A stretch of DNA of 64,000 bases, taken from positions 7,357,222-7,421,221 of the forward strand of contig OX393583.1 in assembly GCA_947652605.1 (NCBI GenBank). Direction: 5' to 3'. A model generated the notes under the pieces. It did not search any database. It was not told the DNA's origin and saw only the letters and a program-made list of their open reading frames with translations. The DNA comes from Elmis aenea (taxonomy: Eukaryota > Arthropoda > Insecta > Coleoptera > Elmidae). The translations under genes and the position numbers were made by a program. Positions 42,003-54,249 of the stretch are shown piece after piece. Positions within the stretch are counted from its first letter, which is position 1. Every line of letters starts with the position of its first letter.

Positions 42003-44030
42003 TTAAAATTGCAGTTTTACATGGGTCTTACAACCTTCTTTAAACGCATGCAGATTAACAGAATATTTTAATTCGTTTGGTAATTGATTAAATAATTTTA
42101 GCCCTTTGTAATAGAGCGAGTTCTGTGTACTACTTTTTTTACATTTAGGCAGTCTAAAATGTTCTCTTTGTCTTGTTTCATAATCATGCTGTTCTTTGTT
42201 GTATATCAGATATTTACTCATATATCCTGGCATCATATTGTTTATACATTTATATTTATATATTAGAACCAAAACGTTATACACTGTATTTTGCCATATA
42301 TTAAGGAACCCCAACTTATTATGCATATATTCAATTTTAGTTAATTTAGAACACTGTAATATGATACGCAAAGCTCTGTTTTGCTGCTTTTGTAATTTTT
42401 TCAGATCCCCCTCATTACTTAGAAATATTATGCTACTGCAATAATTAAAGTATGGTTCTATTATTGTATGATAGACCAATATCCTAGCTTCAAAGTTTAA
42501 TTTATTCGATATTCTCCAAAAATAACTAATTTTTGCACCAACTTTTTTTACAATATAATCTATGTTCTTTTTAAATTTTAGATGATTATCTATAATTACC
42601 CCTAGGTATTTAAACTCTTCAACTATCTCTACTTTATTATTATCTATAAATACGTTAACATTTGACATATTGCTGAATTGTGTACTACCTATTACCATGC
42701 ATTTTGTTTTAGATACATTCAACTCCAGTTTATTAGCTTTAAACCAATCTGTTACTTCAATTAAATCTTCGTTTATGACATTAACTGTTGTTTCTAAATC
42801 TTCACCTGATACCGAAATTAACGTATCATCTGCAAATAAATGCATGTCACACGATTTAACTGTCTGCGTAATGTCATTTATGTAAATATTGAATAAAACT
42901 GGACCTAAAACTGATCCTTGTGGTACACCTAACTCGTTAATAATTGCCTTTGATTCTACTTTTTCCACCCTGGTTTTTTGAAATCTGTTTGATAAATAAC
43001 TTTCAAACCATTTTAGTTCATTCCCTTGGATTCCGTACATTTGTAATTTTTGCAAAAGTCTTTTTCTACAGATGGTTTCAAATGCTCGTTTCAGATCGAC
43101 AAAAACTGCCAAAATTATTTTATCGTTTTCAATTTCATCTCTCCAATTTGTTAAAACTAAATTCAATGCTGTTTCGCATGAATGAATGCTTATGTCTAAA
43201 TCCTGATTGAGAATCTGAAATAGTTTTGTTACTGTTAAGAAATTCTACGAGTTGTTGTTTAACTATAATTTCTAATATTTGTTCTACTTTAGGTAACATA
43301 TTTATAGGTCTAAACTCACCGCATTTTTTAGTGTTAATAATTTTTGGAATAGGAATAACCGTATTAATTTTCCAAATTTCTGGTACTACCCCGTACTGTA
43401 ATGATTCATTTATAATGTTAACTAATGTTTGCCCGATTACTGGTAAGGCATCCCTTATTGTACTAAGTGAAATATTATCTGTACTACTTGAATTTTTGAT
43501 AGTATTCACTATTTTGTATACTTGGTCTAAGGTAACACATCTAAATTTAAAGGTGTCACTAGCACTTTTTATTTTAAGAATTGGATTTATTGGTGAAGGA
43601 ATATTTTCGTTAATATCTTTTATGCTGTTTACAAAGTATTCGTTAAATTTCGTGGCTAAATCTGATTCATTCGTAATTTCCAAGTCACCAAAATTCACCT
43701 TTTTAATTTTAACATTCTTGTTTCCCCCCAGTATTTCTTTAAGAGCTCTCCACATTTTAGTCGAATTATTTTGACAACTTTTTAATTTATTTTCGGTAGG
43801 TATATGAATTTTTAGCAAATTTAATTAATTTAGTATATTCATTTCTTGCTGATTTGTACATTTCCCAGTAGTGTCCTAATTTGGTTAATTTCGCTATTTT
43901 ATAAAGACTGTCTCTCTCTTTTTGTTTAGATTTAAGTTCCGTTGTAAACCACCTGTTTACGATACCGCCAGTGCTTATTACTTTGTACGTGGTAAGTTCG
44001 TCGACCGACTTTTTTATAAACCCTGTGTCT
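42003..44030 (-). pseudogene. CR1/Jockey-like LINE ORF2 with complete RT, two frameshifts
   Basis: Minus-strand sequence covers the linker (VNRWFTTELKSKQKERDSLY, about 43950), then the entire reverse transcriptase: EFRPINMLPKVEQILE, SGFRHKHS, FVDLKRAFETI (motif A), YGIQGNELKWFESYL, GVPQGSVLGPVLFNIYINDI, FADDT (box C), LELNVSKTKCMV, EFKYLGVIID, and a C-terminal region of about 170 residues ending at 42003. Both frameshifts are 4-bp tandem duplications: TTCA at about 43163-43170 and TACC at about 43796-43803. Otherwise no stop interrupts about 640 codons. The endonuclease and 5' end are lost near 44030. Confidence 0.88.
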
Positions 44031-45067
44031 TACATTGCACCAAAACCATATTATCTGCAACTAAATTTACATGCAATTATTTGTCTTCTCACTTTTTTCA
44101 TCAATGGATTTACTACACCTCCTGCATAATGTAAGGTCCTTATGTTTTATTCATGTTGACTTTCTGATTTATTTTTTTACATTTTTGTGATGATAATAAA
44201 CGTTTATTTTTGCTTCCTGTTTAATGAGAAGTGGTAAGTAATACTGAGCTTTGTAGCCTAGTTTCATAAATACAATTGATTATTTTTTTAAATATCAGAC
44301 GCGGAGACTGATTTTTTTAAAGAAAGCCATCGTTCATCCAAACTACTGTTAAGAAAAATTTGCGGAAGTAGACAAGCATCTTGTTTTTTTTACAGTCCGA
44401 GATGCTGTAATAAAAATTATAACCGAATTTCTCAGCAGATTGACGCAGAGCGAATGGAAGCGCCAACTTGTTTGTTTTCAGTCGGCTTTTTTACGACGAC
44501 GCCATAAAACGTTAGAAAATATTACAGTCGAAATCTCGTAAAAACCGAACAGAGATTTGCGCGGGAGATTAGGGCAACGCCCACCTTTATTCGACACATA
44601 AAATTCGACCGGCGAGTTTTGATTTTACTCTATTAAGCTACTTACACCTTTTAAAACATCAGTCGCGTCGCGGTGGGAAGTGTAGGGAAAAAGTGAAACG
44701 TTAAGACCGGGAGGAGGGGTCCGTTGTGTCGAGTTCTGGGGTGCAGACAAGCGTGACGGGGCCACTCGGCAGGGAGCTACCATGATTCATAGTGCAGCCC
44801 GCGGGGTGCTTCATCCCGACGGTCAAAAATGGCAAAATACATTTGTCAAACTATTAACCACTGCTAGGGGTTAATAGCGTGATAAGGAGGATAATTAAAA
44901 TTTGCTTTCAACTTTGCAAACCTGCCCGGAAAATATTACCCATCAACCGAACCAGAACGTTTTTAAACAGTGAAATGAAATTAATAAATGTAATATATAA
45001 ACGTTATTTATTCTGAGAAAGTTGTTATAAGTTTTAAATTTGTGTAATTGTTTTTGGAAAACTGTTA
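44031..45067. other. No recognisable gene; GC-richer patch
   Basis: About 1 kb upstream of the second piggyBac gene. 44640-44830 is GC-rich (GGTGGGAAGTGTAGGG, AGGGAGCTACCATGATTC) and might be a host non-coding or leader sequence. No clear TIR of the piggyBac element was found. Confidence 0.4.
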
Positions 45068-46828
45068 TTGTCCTGTAATATGGCTGTAAATATTTATAGT
45101 TTTTCATCCGAAAGTGATGATGAAAGAGACGACGCGTATTTGAGCGAAAACGGTGAGACAAATGTCACCAGACAAAATATTCATGTAATTGATTATTCAA
45201 GTGATACCAGTGATAAAAGTGAGACTAGTTTGATTCTACGAAATGTACGTAAACCTGCAAGACCTATATCTTATAGCAGTGATGATTCTAGTTCTTCAGA
45301 GGAATGGAACTGGCAAGAAGTAGAAAATGTTCCAACTATAAAACCATTTACTGCATTTCCCGGCATCAACACGATTGTTTTACGAAGATTGGCTGCAAAT
45401 CCATCACCTTTATCTGTTTTGAAACAAATTCTTTGTGATGATTTCTTTGAAATGGTAGTCAAAGAAACTAACAGGTATGCAACTCAAGTAATAAACGGAA
45501 ACAATACAAAAAAGAATGAAGAATGGTTTGAAGTAACAAGTGATGAATTGCAAGCTTATTTTGCATTATGTGTAATTATGTCTCAAATAAAAAAATCCAA
45601 TATTGATATGTACTGGTCCAAGAGAGCTATACTCCAGACGCCAATTTTTTCGAAAACTATGCCACGCAAGCGTTTTTTGGCCATATCTCATTTCCTTCAT
45701 TTTGTTGATAATGAAACCATGAATAAAGAAGATAAATTACGTAAAATTCGAAGTGTAGTAGACTATTTGAATGATAAATTTCAACGACTATATACGCTAG
45801 ATAAAAATGTAGTCATTGATGAATCCCTAATGAAATTCAAAGGTCGACTAAATTATGTACAGTTTATTGCTAGCAAACGAGCACGGTTTGGAATAAAATT
45901 TTATAAGCTTTGTGAATCTGCATCGGGATATTGTTCGCAATTCAAAATTTATATAGGACAAGATAAGATTCCAGGTAATAATACACCAGCATCACAAAAT
46001 GTCGTCATTGAGTTGGCAAAATCAATTTTAGGAAAAGGATATACTCTATTCTAAGACAATTTGTATTCGTCACCAGAATTGTTTGATTATTTGAAAAAAA
46101 ATGATACAAATGTTGTTGGCACGGTTAGAAAAAAACGCAAGAATATGCCTAACAAACTGTCATCATATAAAATGAAAAAAGGAGAAGTTAAAACTTTATC
46201 TTGTAGAGGTATTTTATCTTTACGCTGGCATGATAAAAAGGACATATATTTGATTAGTACAAAACATAGAAATGCGGAAATGATAAATACTGGAAAAATA
46301 AGAAGAATGAAGAATGGTGGCGAAGAAAACGTTATAAAACCCAGATGTGTACTTGAGTACAATTGTGGAATGGGCGGAGTTGATAAACAAGATCGACTTC
46401 TTGCTTGTTTTCCAATTATGCGAAAATGCTTAAAAGGATACAAGAAAATATTTTTCTATTTGATGGATATGGCTGTTTATAATGCATTTGTTTTGTATTC
46501 TAAATTACCTAATAAACCAAAACAAAAAATAGTAAATTTTCGTTTGGATATTGCAGAAGATATGTTGTCAAATCTATTTCTACCTAACTATCGTACACGA
46601 GGACGTCCTTCTCAAAATGACTGCCCAATTCGATTACAGGGAAAAACTTGGGCACATTTTCCTGAACATATACTACCTACTGACAACAAGCAACATCCAG
46701 CAAAGAGGTGTCATGTGTGCTTCAAGCATGGTATAAGAAGTGAAACAACTTGGCAATGTAAGCAATGTCTAATACCTTTACATTTGCCCGGTTGCTTTGA
46801 AAGGTACCATTCACTGAAGGATTATTAA
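45068..46828 (+). pseudogene. piggyBac-family transposase broken by one stop codon
   Basis: Two frames in the same register (45068-46054 and 46055-46828) together span 587 codons. The single defect is TAA at 46052-46054 (codon 329), directly before the second catalytic Asp (D330, DNLYSS). The other catalytic positions are intact: D251 (VVIDESLMKFKGR) and D439 (GGVDKQD, with D442). The N-terminus is acidic and Ser-rich; the C-terminal finger has CHVC, CKQC and GCFERYH. ATG 45080 (MAVNIYSF) is an alternative start. It differs strongly from the intact 638-residue protein at 3 kb, so is a separate lineage. One nonsense change points to recent loss. Confidence 0.92.
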
Positions 46829-47237
46829 AACTGTTTATTCGGTTTAATACTCGTATGTATTTATAAGTGTAAAATTTAATTTTTATAAGAATTTGTAATT
46901 TTAATAAGTTAAATAAAGACAAATTAAGGCAACTTGTCATCTTATCTCCTTGCTGACCTTCTATTTGCATTAAAATAATGTTTATATGCAATTCCATTAA
47001 ATTTTTTTTTGTACGTCAAGAGGTTAACTTTCTTTTTGCAGATATTAAAATATTTTAGGCTGTTGTTAAGTTGGTCCCAGTTTGATGGGATTACATGCGC
47101 ATCTTGTAGATTATTTTTGATAATAATGATGATATTTATTGAGCGTTTGGATAATTAATTTACAATAATTGTATATCTCTCACGTGTTAACATATACTTA
47201 ACATAAAAACTTTTCATTTATAACACTAATGAGCCTA
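46829..47237. other. 3' flank of the second piggyBac gene
   Basis: AATAAA at 46912-46917 is a plausible poly(A) signal 84 bp after the stop. No convincing right terminus; AGAGGTTAAC near 47019 has a TTAA but no inverted partner at the left. Confidence 0.4.
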
Positions 47238-47350
47238 TACAGGGTACGCAGATTTCGATGTTTTCATTCCCTCAATAACTAAAAGAGGTATAGAAAAACG
47301 GACCCCGGGATCCTCGATCTCTTTTTTCGAGAAAACGTCAACAACTTTGC
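47238..47350. repeat. Mariner-type end of the 8.1/15.2-kb family
   Basis: TACAGGGTACGCAGATTTCG starts here and runs through AGAGGTATAGAAAAACGGAC and TCGATCTCTTTTTTCGAGAA, the inverse of 15376-15480. Confidence 0.6.
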
Positions 47351-48175
47351 AATTTATTCGATTTTTAAGAAGGAAACAAAATTATAAAATATCCCTGACA
47401 ATGCGAAAACACATCATTTTACATAAGACTTTTACAAGTTTTGCTCTTAGCGAACAAGAAGTTTTTTGATAAGATTTATTACTAGTTATGTAACAATTTA
47501 CAAAAATACCAAGAAATACCCAATAGAAAAATACGTAAATGTAAAAACATCGTTGTCAAAATACAGTTTTAGGTTAAAATACCTGAAGGGCTTACTCGTT
47601 TATATATTATTAAAAATGTATGCTGCTGGCGTAGTAACAAGAGTGTCGTTAAATTAGTATGAATATACAAAACAAAAAGCTCAGAAGTGATACGACAGGC
47701 AAACAAAGAATTGCACCGTATAATCCTTTTTAAGAAATAACATATTTTCATTTTGCGCACTGCCCGAGGCCTCACAGCCTTTTCACATAATTTTTGGCGT
47801 GTTTCGAAGTGGATATAGAAAAATATTGTCTTTATCTCCAGACATGTACCTACCACAGATTCCCATCCCTAACCAACAACAATCGTCTGATAAAAATTCA
47901 ATATAAATGCTCAATAAATCCCTTTGCATGTACTGGCGGTATAAAGACTTCAAAAACACATTTTGCGTATCGGGCATACACAATCCCTTTTATTTTCTTT
48001 TCAACTATAGTTAATACAGACAGAGCATCCCACGACTGCCGCTCACTCCTTTGGGATTTTTATTCTGACAGGTGAAGTCGATAAAGTAAAATAAAAAACA
48101 AGCCTTATTTCTGTAGTTAGGTAACGTGACGTGCACGGTTGTTGTGGCTTGATGGTTAAATAAATAGCGGTGATA
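47351..48175. other. No recognisable gene
   Basis: Several short overlapping frames on both strands (47569-48075) without known motifs. Unassigned. Confidence 0.4.
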
Positions 48176-48407
48176 TACAGGGTGCGTCGCTTAGAACGGA
48201 CCACTGAATGGATGGATCTCGCGCAGTTTATTAGATAAAGATTCAGTTGGAGGACCCCCAATGAAGTGTTTTGTATACATTTTTGTTTTCTTTTGGCCTG
48301 GAAACTAAATTTGGATGATATTTGAACATTATGAAAAGGTTCAGGGAACCCTTCAGAAGGATTCGAGGACCCCCAGGGGTTCGCGGACGACACTTTGAGA
48401 AACACTG
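48176..48407. repeat. Mariner-type end and an hAT-type end
   Basis: TACAGGGTGCGTCGC starts at 48176. At the right, ACTTTGAGAAACACTG (ending 48407) read in reverse is CAGTGTTTCTCAAAGT, the Buster-type hAT terminus, with GC-rich GGACCCCCAGGGGTTC beside it. The other hAT end could not be found. Confidence 0.5.
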
Positions 48408-48612
48408 ATGTAGAGTATCCAATATATTGAAATATGCTTAGTAAACCTGAAACCACAATTGAATTCCTTAGATTTAACAATAAAAATTGTAACTTTTAGA
48501 GCATCGAGATAATTTTACATGTCAAATAATGTGATCATGTTGGTTTTTCTCTACATATAAAATATAAACATAAGAAATATTAATTTAATACAAATATTAT
48601 TGTTAGTTTCAA

Positions 48613-48765
48613 ACATGTACCGATAAAAAAAGGTGAAGCATTAGAAAAATTCACTGTATTTATTAAAACATCCGCTTCTTATTGTCAACAGTTTAATACT
48701 GACGAAGAAGATGTAAATAAAGTTCCAATCAATGGATATCAAAAATTGTCTCTTCAAAAACAATA
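48613..48765 (+). other. Short coding-like stretch, unknown
   Basis: About 50 codons free of stops reading KKGEALEKFTVFIKTSASYC and NTDEEDVNKVPINGYQKL before a stop. The composition looks protein-like, but I recognise no family, and chance is possible. Confidence 0.2.
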
Positions 48766-48785
48766 AAATTTATCTATAACAGAAA

Positions 48786-50605
48786 GTGGGAGAGGAGCCA
48801 CAATAAATTTTTTAAGTACAAAATTCCTCGTACTTCAGATGTTAGAGCAAAAAATGTGAAAATTCTTTTTTCTCTCATAACTTTTTCGTCTTTACCAATT
48901 TTATTAGTAGATACTTTCTTGAGGTACTTTTTAATATCGAATGAAACTTATATTTTGATTTTTTTATCACTTACCATTTTCGAGATATTACCCCTAATTT
49001 CAATTTTTCTTATGGGTCGCGAAGTTGGCTATGAAATAGTTAAATGTGTTTTCTTTAATAAATATTACTTGCTATACCTATCTGTTTTTATAAATAAGAA
49101 ACACAATCAAGAAAAATCGTAGTTTACCCATCACTTATTAAGCTATCTATGAAAAAAGGAACAAAAAACAACTAAATAAATTTCCATTTGTCTGCAGTAT
49201 CATTTGTTATAATTTTTTAGTATTGTTGTGTAATTCGATAGTCTTTGTAGCAAATTTGTTATCATACAGGGTGTGTAAAAATTGGCGGAAGGGCTACACG
49301 AGGCGATGTTCTTCGTAAAATTCCAAGTCGAAAATCTTAATACGAAAATGTTGTACCACGCTTGCTGTGTCTGCAAGAGGTCCTCAAAGCTTTGACATTT
49401 AGTCCTTAAACAGGCGTTATTATTTAATACTTGCAAATGAAAAAGCTGCAATTTGGAATAAAAATAGATTTCGAATAGTATTTTTTCCTAGATATTGTGT
49501 TCTTCCTTTCAAAAATTGGTGTTGAAAATATGTAAATCACTGATTTTAATGACAGTAATACATATGGCAACATTGTCCTTAGCTGTCATCTCTGTTTTTC
49601 TCGTAATTATTTCTTGTTTGTGTTTTACGATACCCAAAAGTTTGCAGCTATGTTTACGAACTGAAGGCTTTCAGTTCGAACAAAAAATGTAAATACCTAA
49701 GTAAAAATTGCTGATAAAAAAATGTCCAAACGCAAATCAATGTATGCAATGTTGCCAATTTTTTTTTTCTTTAAATGGTTCCTGAGGCCATAGAAAGCAT
49801 GGTACAACATTTTCGTATTAAGATTTTCGACTTAGAATTTTACGAAGAACATCGCTCCGTGTAGCCCTTCCGCCAATTTTTACACACCCTGTATAATTAT
49901 GTGCACATTTATGACTAATGAAAAATTTAACATGTTGAGATGCTACATTCTTTGCCATGGAAACTGTGTAAAAATAAATAATACCGATTCTTCATTGATT
50001 TGTGTAGGATTTTTGTTGGTTTCTCGAAGAAACCACATTCTTTTAAATTAATTTCCAAATTTCTGCAATACCTCGCACTTTGTTGCCCTCTCTCTGGATA
50101 CAGCTCTAATATATTCGCTCAGTTTTTATGGCAAAGAATATAGCATCTCAACATGTCGAATTGTTCGTTATTTTTAAATGTAGCCATAATTACAACAATT
50201 ACTACAACAATACTATAAAATTCTAATAAATAATACATTAGAGCGTAGACAATTGATCCTGTCATTTGACATTTAGTTAGTTGTTTTTTGTTTTTATTTT
50301 CATAGATAGCTTGATAGTTGATTGGTAAAATAAGATTTTTCTTGATTTTTGTGACTTATTTATAGAAATGGATAATATCTCATTAAAAAGAGAGAAAAAA
50401 GGACATTTAAGTGTTCCATAGGAGTTTTATCTCTAAAATACATTCAGTTAAAAAGTACCTTAAGAAAGTACTAATAAAATTGATCTGATGATCAAGACGA
50501 ACAAGTTACGAGAAAAGAAACCCAACATTTTTTTGTTTTTTGCTATAACATCTGAAGTAAGAGGGAATTTTGTACTTTTAAAAATTGATTGTGGCTCCTC
50601 TCATA
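48786..50605. mobile_element. Composite foldback with a MITE in its middle
   Basis: Outer arms (about 48786-49180 and 50270-50605) are inverted copies, starting GAGAGGAGCCACAAT at both ends. Between them lie the mariner-type MITE 49267-49891 and a smaller inverted pair around 49930-49965 and 50130-50165 (AACATGTTGAGATGCTA). A related single arm is at 35840-36230. The order suggests repeated nesting. Confidence 0.6.
49267..49891. mobile_element. Mariner-type MITE, copy 2
   Basis: Inverted termini from CAGGGTGTGTAAAAATTGGC to CACACCCTG, flanked by TA (49265-49266, 49892-49893), and similar throughout to 36660-37287. A plus-strand frame in it ends SLQLCLRTEGFQFEQKM and a stop, like the tail of the local mariner-like transposases, so it derives from such an element by deletion. 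Confidence 0.85.
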
Positions 50606-51211
50606 CTAAGGAATAATTCAGCTAATTTATGCAAACCTGTATCTCTTATAATAAGCGAAATCCCCATTCTGGAAATGTTATCTGGGACACCCTGTATATT
50701 TTTAATTTTGTATGAGAATTCTCTAGATTTTTCGAGAAATAAGAGGTAAGTTTTACTTTTCCCGGAAAATAAAAAATATCAAAAAATCTTAAGCACTATT
50801 TTCAAATAATAAACCTTAAAATTAAAAATTTAAAAATTCACGAGCAACCCAACCACAATTTATTTTGCAGCAAATAAGGATTGCCATTTTCTAATTTAAA
50901 CAAACAGAATATACTCCTATCGATTTAACAAATAAAATGCCTTTGTATTATTTATTTAAAAAGAAATGGCACTTTTCACGATGAACTGATTAAACAAGTT
51001 ATTTTGTTTAATAAGTTTATTTTTATAATATGCAAAAATAAATAATACTGCAATCGTTAAGGAGACGAGAGTCTTAAAACTGGTATTGGATTTCGACAAA
51101 AGATGCTTCGAAGACAAGTTGGTTTTAACTTCATAATCATCAGTATTAATTTTTCTGGCATTAGACACCAACAACGAAAAAATTTGAACAGAACAAATAA
51201 GCTGAATATTG
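50606..51211. other. No gene; one mariner-type end
   Basis: CACCCTGTATAT at 50690-50701 ends a short segment that matches the 26571/54447 family (ATAATAAGCGAAATCCCCAT). The rest is unassigned. Confidence 0.45.
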
Positions 51212-52119
51212 GTAGGGGAGACCGGAGATGAAAGTAACACTGGTAGGTTGTGACTCTACCTATAGTTTCTTCAATTTTTGTTATATTTCGCCCTAAGCGC
51301 TTGTGCAATGTTCATTTACATCCACGTCCCTAACTACATCGCTAGTTTTCATCTGTCATAGAGGCTAAGTTTTTGCCAGCCAGAGTCACTATTTTCCGCC
51401 TAAAAGTTGATGCGTTGTGTCACCGGTCGAGTGACTTTTAGGCGTTCTCCAAAAAAGAAACAAAAAAGCACTTAGATTATTATGCTCTAAATTGTGTTGG
51501 CTATTGGTGGATGCAATACAATTTGACGTTGGAATCGTGGTTAATTGTGGATTCCTTCCAATTTGTTTTGTGTACACTTGGGGTCAAAAGTAACAGTGTT
51601 ACAACCAACCCCAATCAATGTTTTCACTTGCAAATTTTCACCCTTAGCACACAATTGATGGTTTTCTTCGTAGATGAGAACATACAAAACTTGTCGGATT
51701 AGTTTTCAAATTTTTTGTATCTTTTTGTTTCACATTTTTAAATATTGATAATGTTCACTTATCATTTTGTATTGTACCAAAGAATTTTTGGAATTTTTTC
51801 ATTTGCTTAAGTGTATTTTGGAATCAAATACTAATTTTGTTGATGAATACTAATATATTTACGCACTACTTATGATCTGTTCAAATTATTTTGCCGTTAC
51901 AACTTACCCCGATCATTGTTACTTTTAGCCTCAACGTTGAGGTTGGAAGTAACAGCTGTCTTACTACAGAAAAAAATCTCATATGCTTCACGAAACGCAT
52001 GAAATAAATATCTTGGAAGGAAGAAAAATGTCCAATCTATCATTAAATCAATTGGGATGTACAAAAATTGTTACACTTTATGAAAAAAAAAAGTTACTTT
52101 CATCCCCGGTCTTCCCTAC
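51212..52119. mobile_element. Unclassified inverted-repeat element, 0.9 kb
   Basis: Ends GTAGGGGAGACCGGAGATGA and the inverse of AGGGAAGACCGGGGATGAAA form a TIR of about 27 bp with two or three mismatches; AAGTAAC closes each. Flanks are GAATATTG (51204-51211) and GAAATATTG (52121-52129), an imperfect duplication of about 8 bp. GAAGTAACA / AAAAGTAACA words recur inside (51586, 51927, 51946). Contains a hairpin at 51396-51445. No coding frame recognised. hAT or P would fit an 8-bp TSD; class uncertain. Confidence 0.6.
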
Positions 52120-52129
52120 TGAAATATTG

Positions 52130-53095
52130 ATACTCAATCATGAAATTTTATTGTTTCTCCGTTATCCGCGAACAAATTTCCTCAAAATGATAAGCAAACG
52201 ACGCCAATGTATGTAGGGAGAACGTGCCACGACATGAGGTCACACGTTTTACCGTTTCTAGCGACAATACATTTAACTTCTTAACGTTTCCATTTGTCAC
52301 AGTGTACAAAACAAAAGAATACAGTCCAAACGTGCCGCAACGTTTAAATTCGCTGAACCTCCATTGCAACATCTTCGTGTTTATCAGCTAAAGAGTTCAT
52401 AAATTTGTTTTAAGACGCCGTCGTTATAAAAACTGCAAATTACTTCCCATGCAACCTCGAGCAAGTTGTACTTTTGAGCAAAAATATCGTCCGTATTAAT
52501 CATCGCGGTTGATAAAACAATGCAGTGAAACAGAATTTAAATTTAATTAAATAAAAACAATCCATTTGAGTGGTGGCGTGGTTTGTCGGCATATTTCAAG
52601 TTTTGTTTGCGTTAAATGTTTCTAAAGGAAATGCTAGTTGTTAAACGTTTGTTAAACCTACACACGGACATTCCCCGCTCGCAACAGCATTGTGCCAATA
52701 AAATAACCAGCATTAAAAACAAACGTATATCGCACAATTGTTTATTGGAGTTGGCAGGACCGGACCATAATTATTTATCAAGATTAAATGGATTGTTACA
52801 ATTCGTCTTCAACGAAATGTTTTCGTCGTATTTAAATAAATGAAGTTTCAGAAGAGACAAAACGTTGTTGGAAATTTCATGTTATCTCAAAATATCAAGC
52901 GTAAGAAGTTGCCACGAAGAAGTGCTTCCAGATTGTCGATATCTTAACAAATGTAGGAACTGGGGCAAAAAAACGAAAATCAATTTTTTCAGTTTCTCTT
53001 GAATAACTTCGAACTAAGACACCTATGAACATCTTTTTTTTGCAGATATTTGATGAGCATCTAATTTCGCAACTTTGCCCTAATTTAACCCATCT
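52130..53095. other. No recognisable gene
   Basis: Short frames only (for example 52616-52843), with no known motif. May be host sequence. Confidence 0.4.
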
Positions 53096-53541
53096 CGTAG
53101 CTCTTAAGATAAGCGAGATCCCCATGCATTTACTCGAATTTGGGACACCCTGTATAAGTTATGATTAGTAAAGAGAAGAAAAATAAAGAATTTATATAGG
53201 TCATAGCAAAAAAAAAAGGTAAGTTTGTGTCATAACTTTTTAACGGCGAGGATAAAAACTTTTTTTTTGATATCATCGAATTTTAAATAAAAACATCTAA
53301 AAATAATCTTCATAAATATTTCCGATAGTTACAACAATAACGGAGATATGACACATTATAATCATGACAAAAAAAAACACTTTTTTTTCCAATAACTCAA
53401 AAACAGGAAATGATGGAATATATTTGAAAACTGTTCTGAGTTTGTCTTTAAAAACTGCACATTTTTGGTAATTTAACCGTTTCTCTATCTTGAATATTAA
53501 GGGAGATATTCATGTAGACACATCGAATTTGGACCACCCTG
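53096..53541. repeat. Two mariner-type right ends
   Basis: AAGATAAGCGAGATCCCCAT to ACACCCTG (53151) belongs to the 26571/54447 family. A second end, TCGAATTTGGACCACCCTG (53523-53541), resembles the terminus of the foldback at 11430-12642. Confidence 0.55.
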
Positions 53542-54240
53542 TACTTTTATTGCAGAAAACTCTTTTGACATTTTAAAAAGTAATTTGCCCCCTTAAACAA
53601 CCTGACTTCTTTTTGGCTTGCGTTGGCCAATAATATTTTTGTTTAGTTGCTGCATCTTTTTCTAATACAGTCGAAGCCATCACCCCTTTTGTCAACTCAT
53701 ATTTACCTCTCTAAACCTTAACATACTGTAATAGTCCTAGTAAGATTTTTTACTTTCTGCATTTCCTGCAACACACAAACTGCAATATTGTACGTGTCGT
53801 TCGACTGTTGTGAATGTAGATCGTTATTGAAATAAGCCTATTGTTCAAGCGTTTACGACATGTTCCAGAAATACCGTTCGCTTGTTCCTGCCGCTTAATA
53901 TGTATCGTTCTGTTTTGTTTAGATTTTATGTGAATTTCAAAACAATTCGTGAAATATTTCCTGCGCGATAAAACGTGCGATGTATGTGGCGAGCGTATGC
54001 GTGCTTTATAAAGATAAGATAGATTTAAAATGTAAAAATGCAGAGGTCCTGACCTAGCCGACCCATTACCCAGTTAAAATTCCGCACCCTATATTAGCCC
54101 TATCTGTGCACCAGCACGTTCGTTTCATCGACCTCGCCAGCTAGCTCTGACACTTCTTTTAAGCAGAACTGTACTCGGTAACACGACCACGGTTTGGTCA
54201 TGCGATCATGGCCCACTACAGCGCCAAATAATCGATGATA
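53542..54240. other. No recognisable gene
   Basis: Unassigned; about 54040-54230 is somewhat GC-richer and non-repetitive by eye. Confidence 0.4.
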
Positions 54241-54249
54241 ACTGCATAG

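Noticed and set aside
42196..43774. Plus-strand frames of up to 182 codons, partly hydrophobic
   Set aside because: Antisense of the LINE reverse transcriptase; the hydrophobic look comes from reversed Lys/Asn/Ile codons.
46087..46443. 118-codon minus-strand frame
   Set aside because: Antisense of the broken piggyBac gene.
44858..47030. TTAACC sites at both sides of the second piggyBac gene as its TIRs
   Set aside because: Beyond TTAACC the left (ACTGCTAGG) and right (TCTTGACG) sequences do not match.
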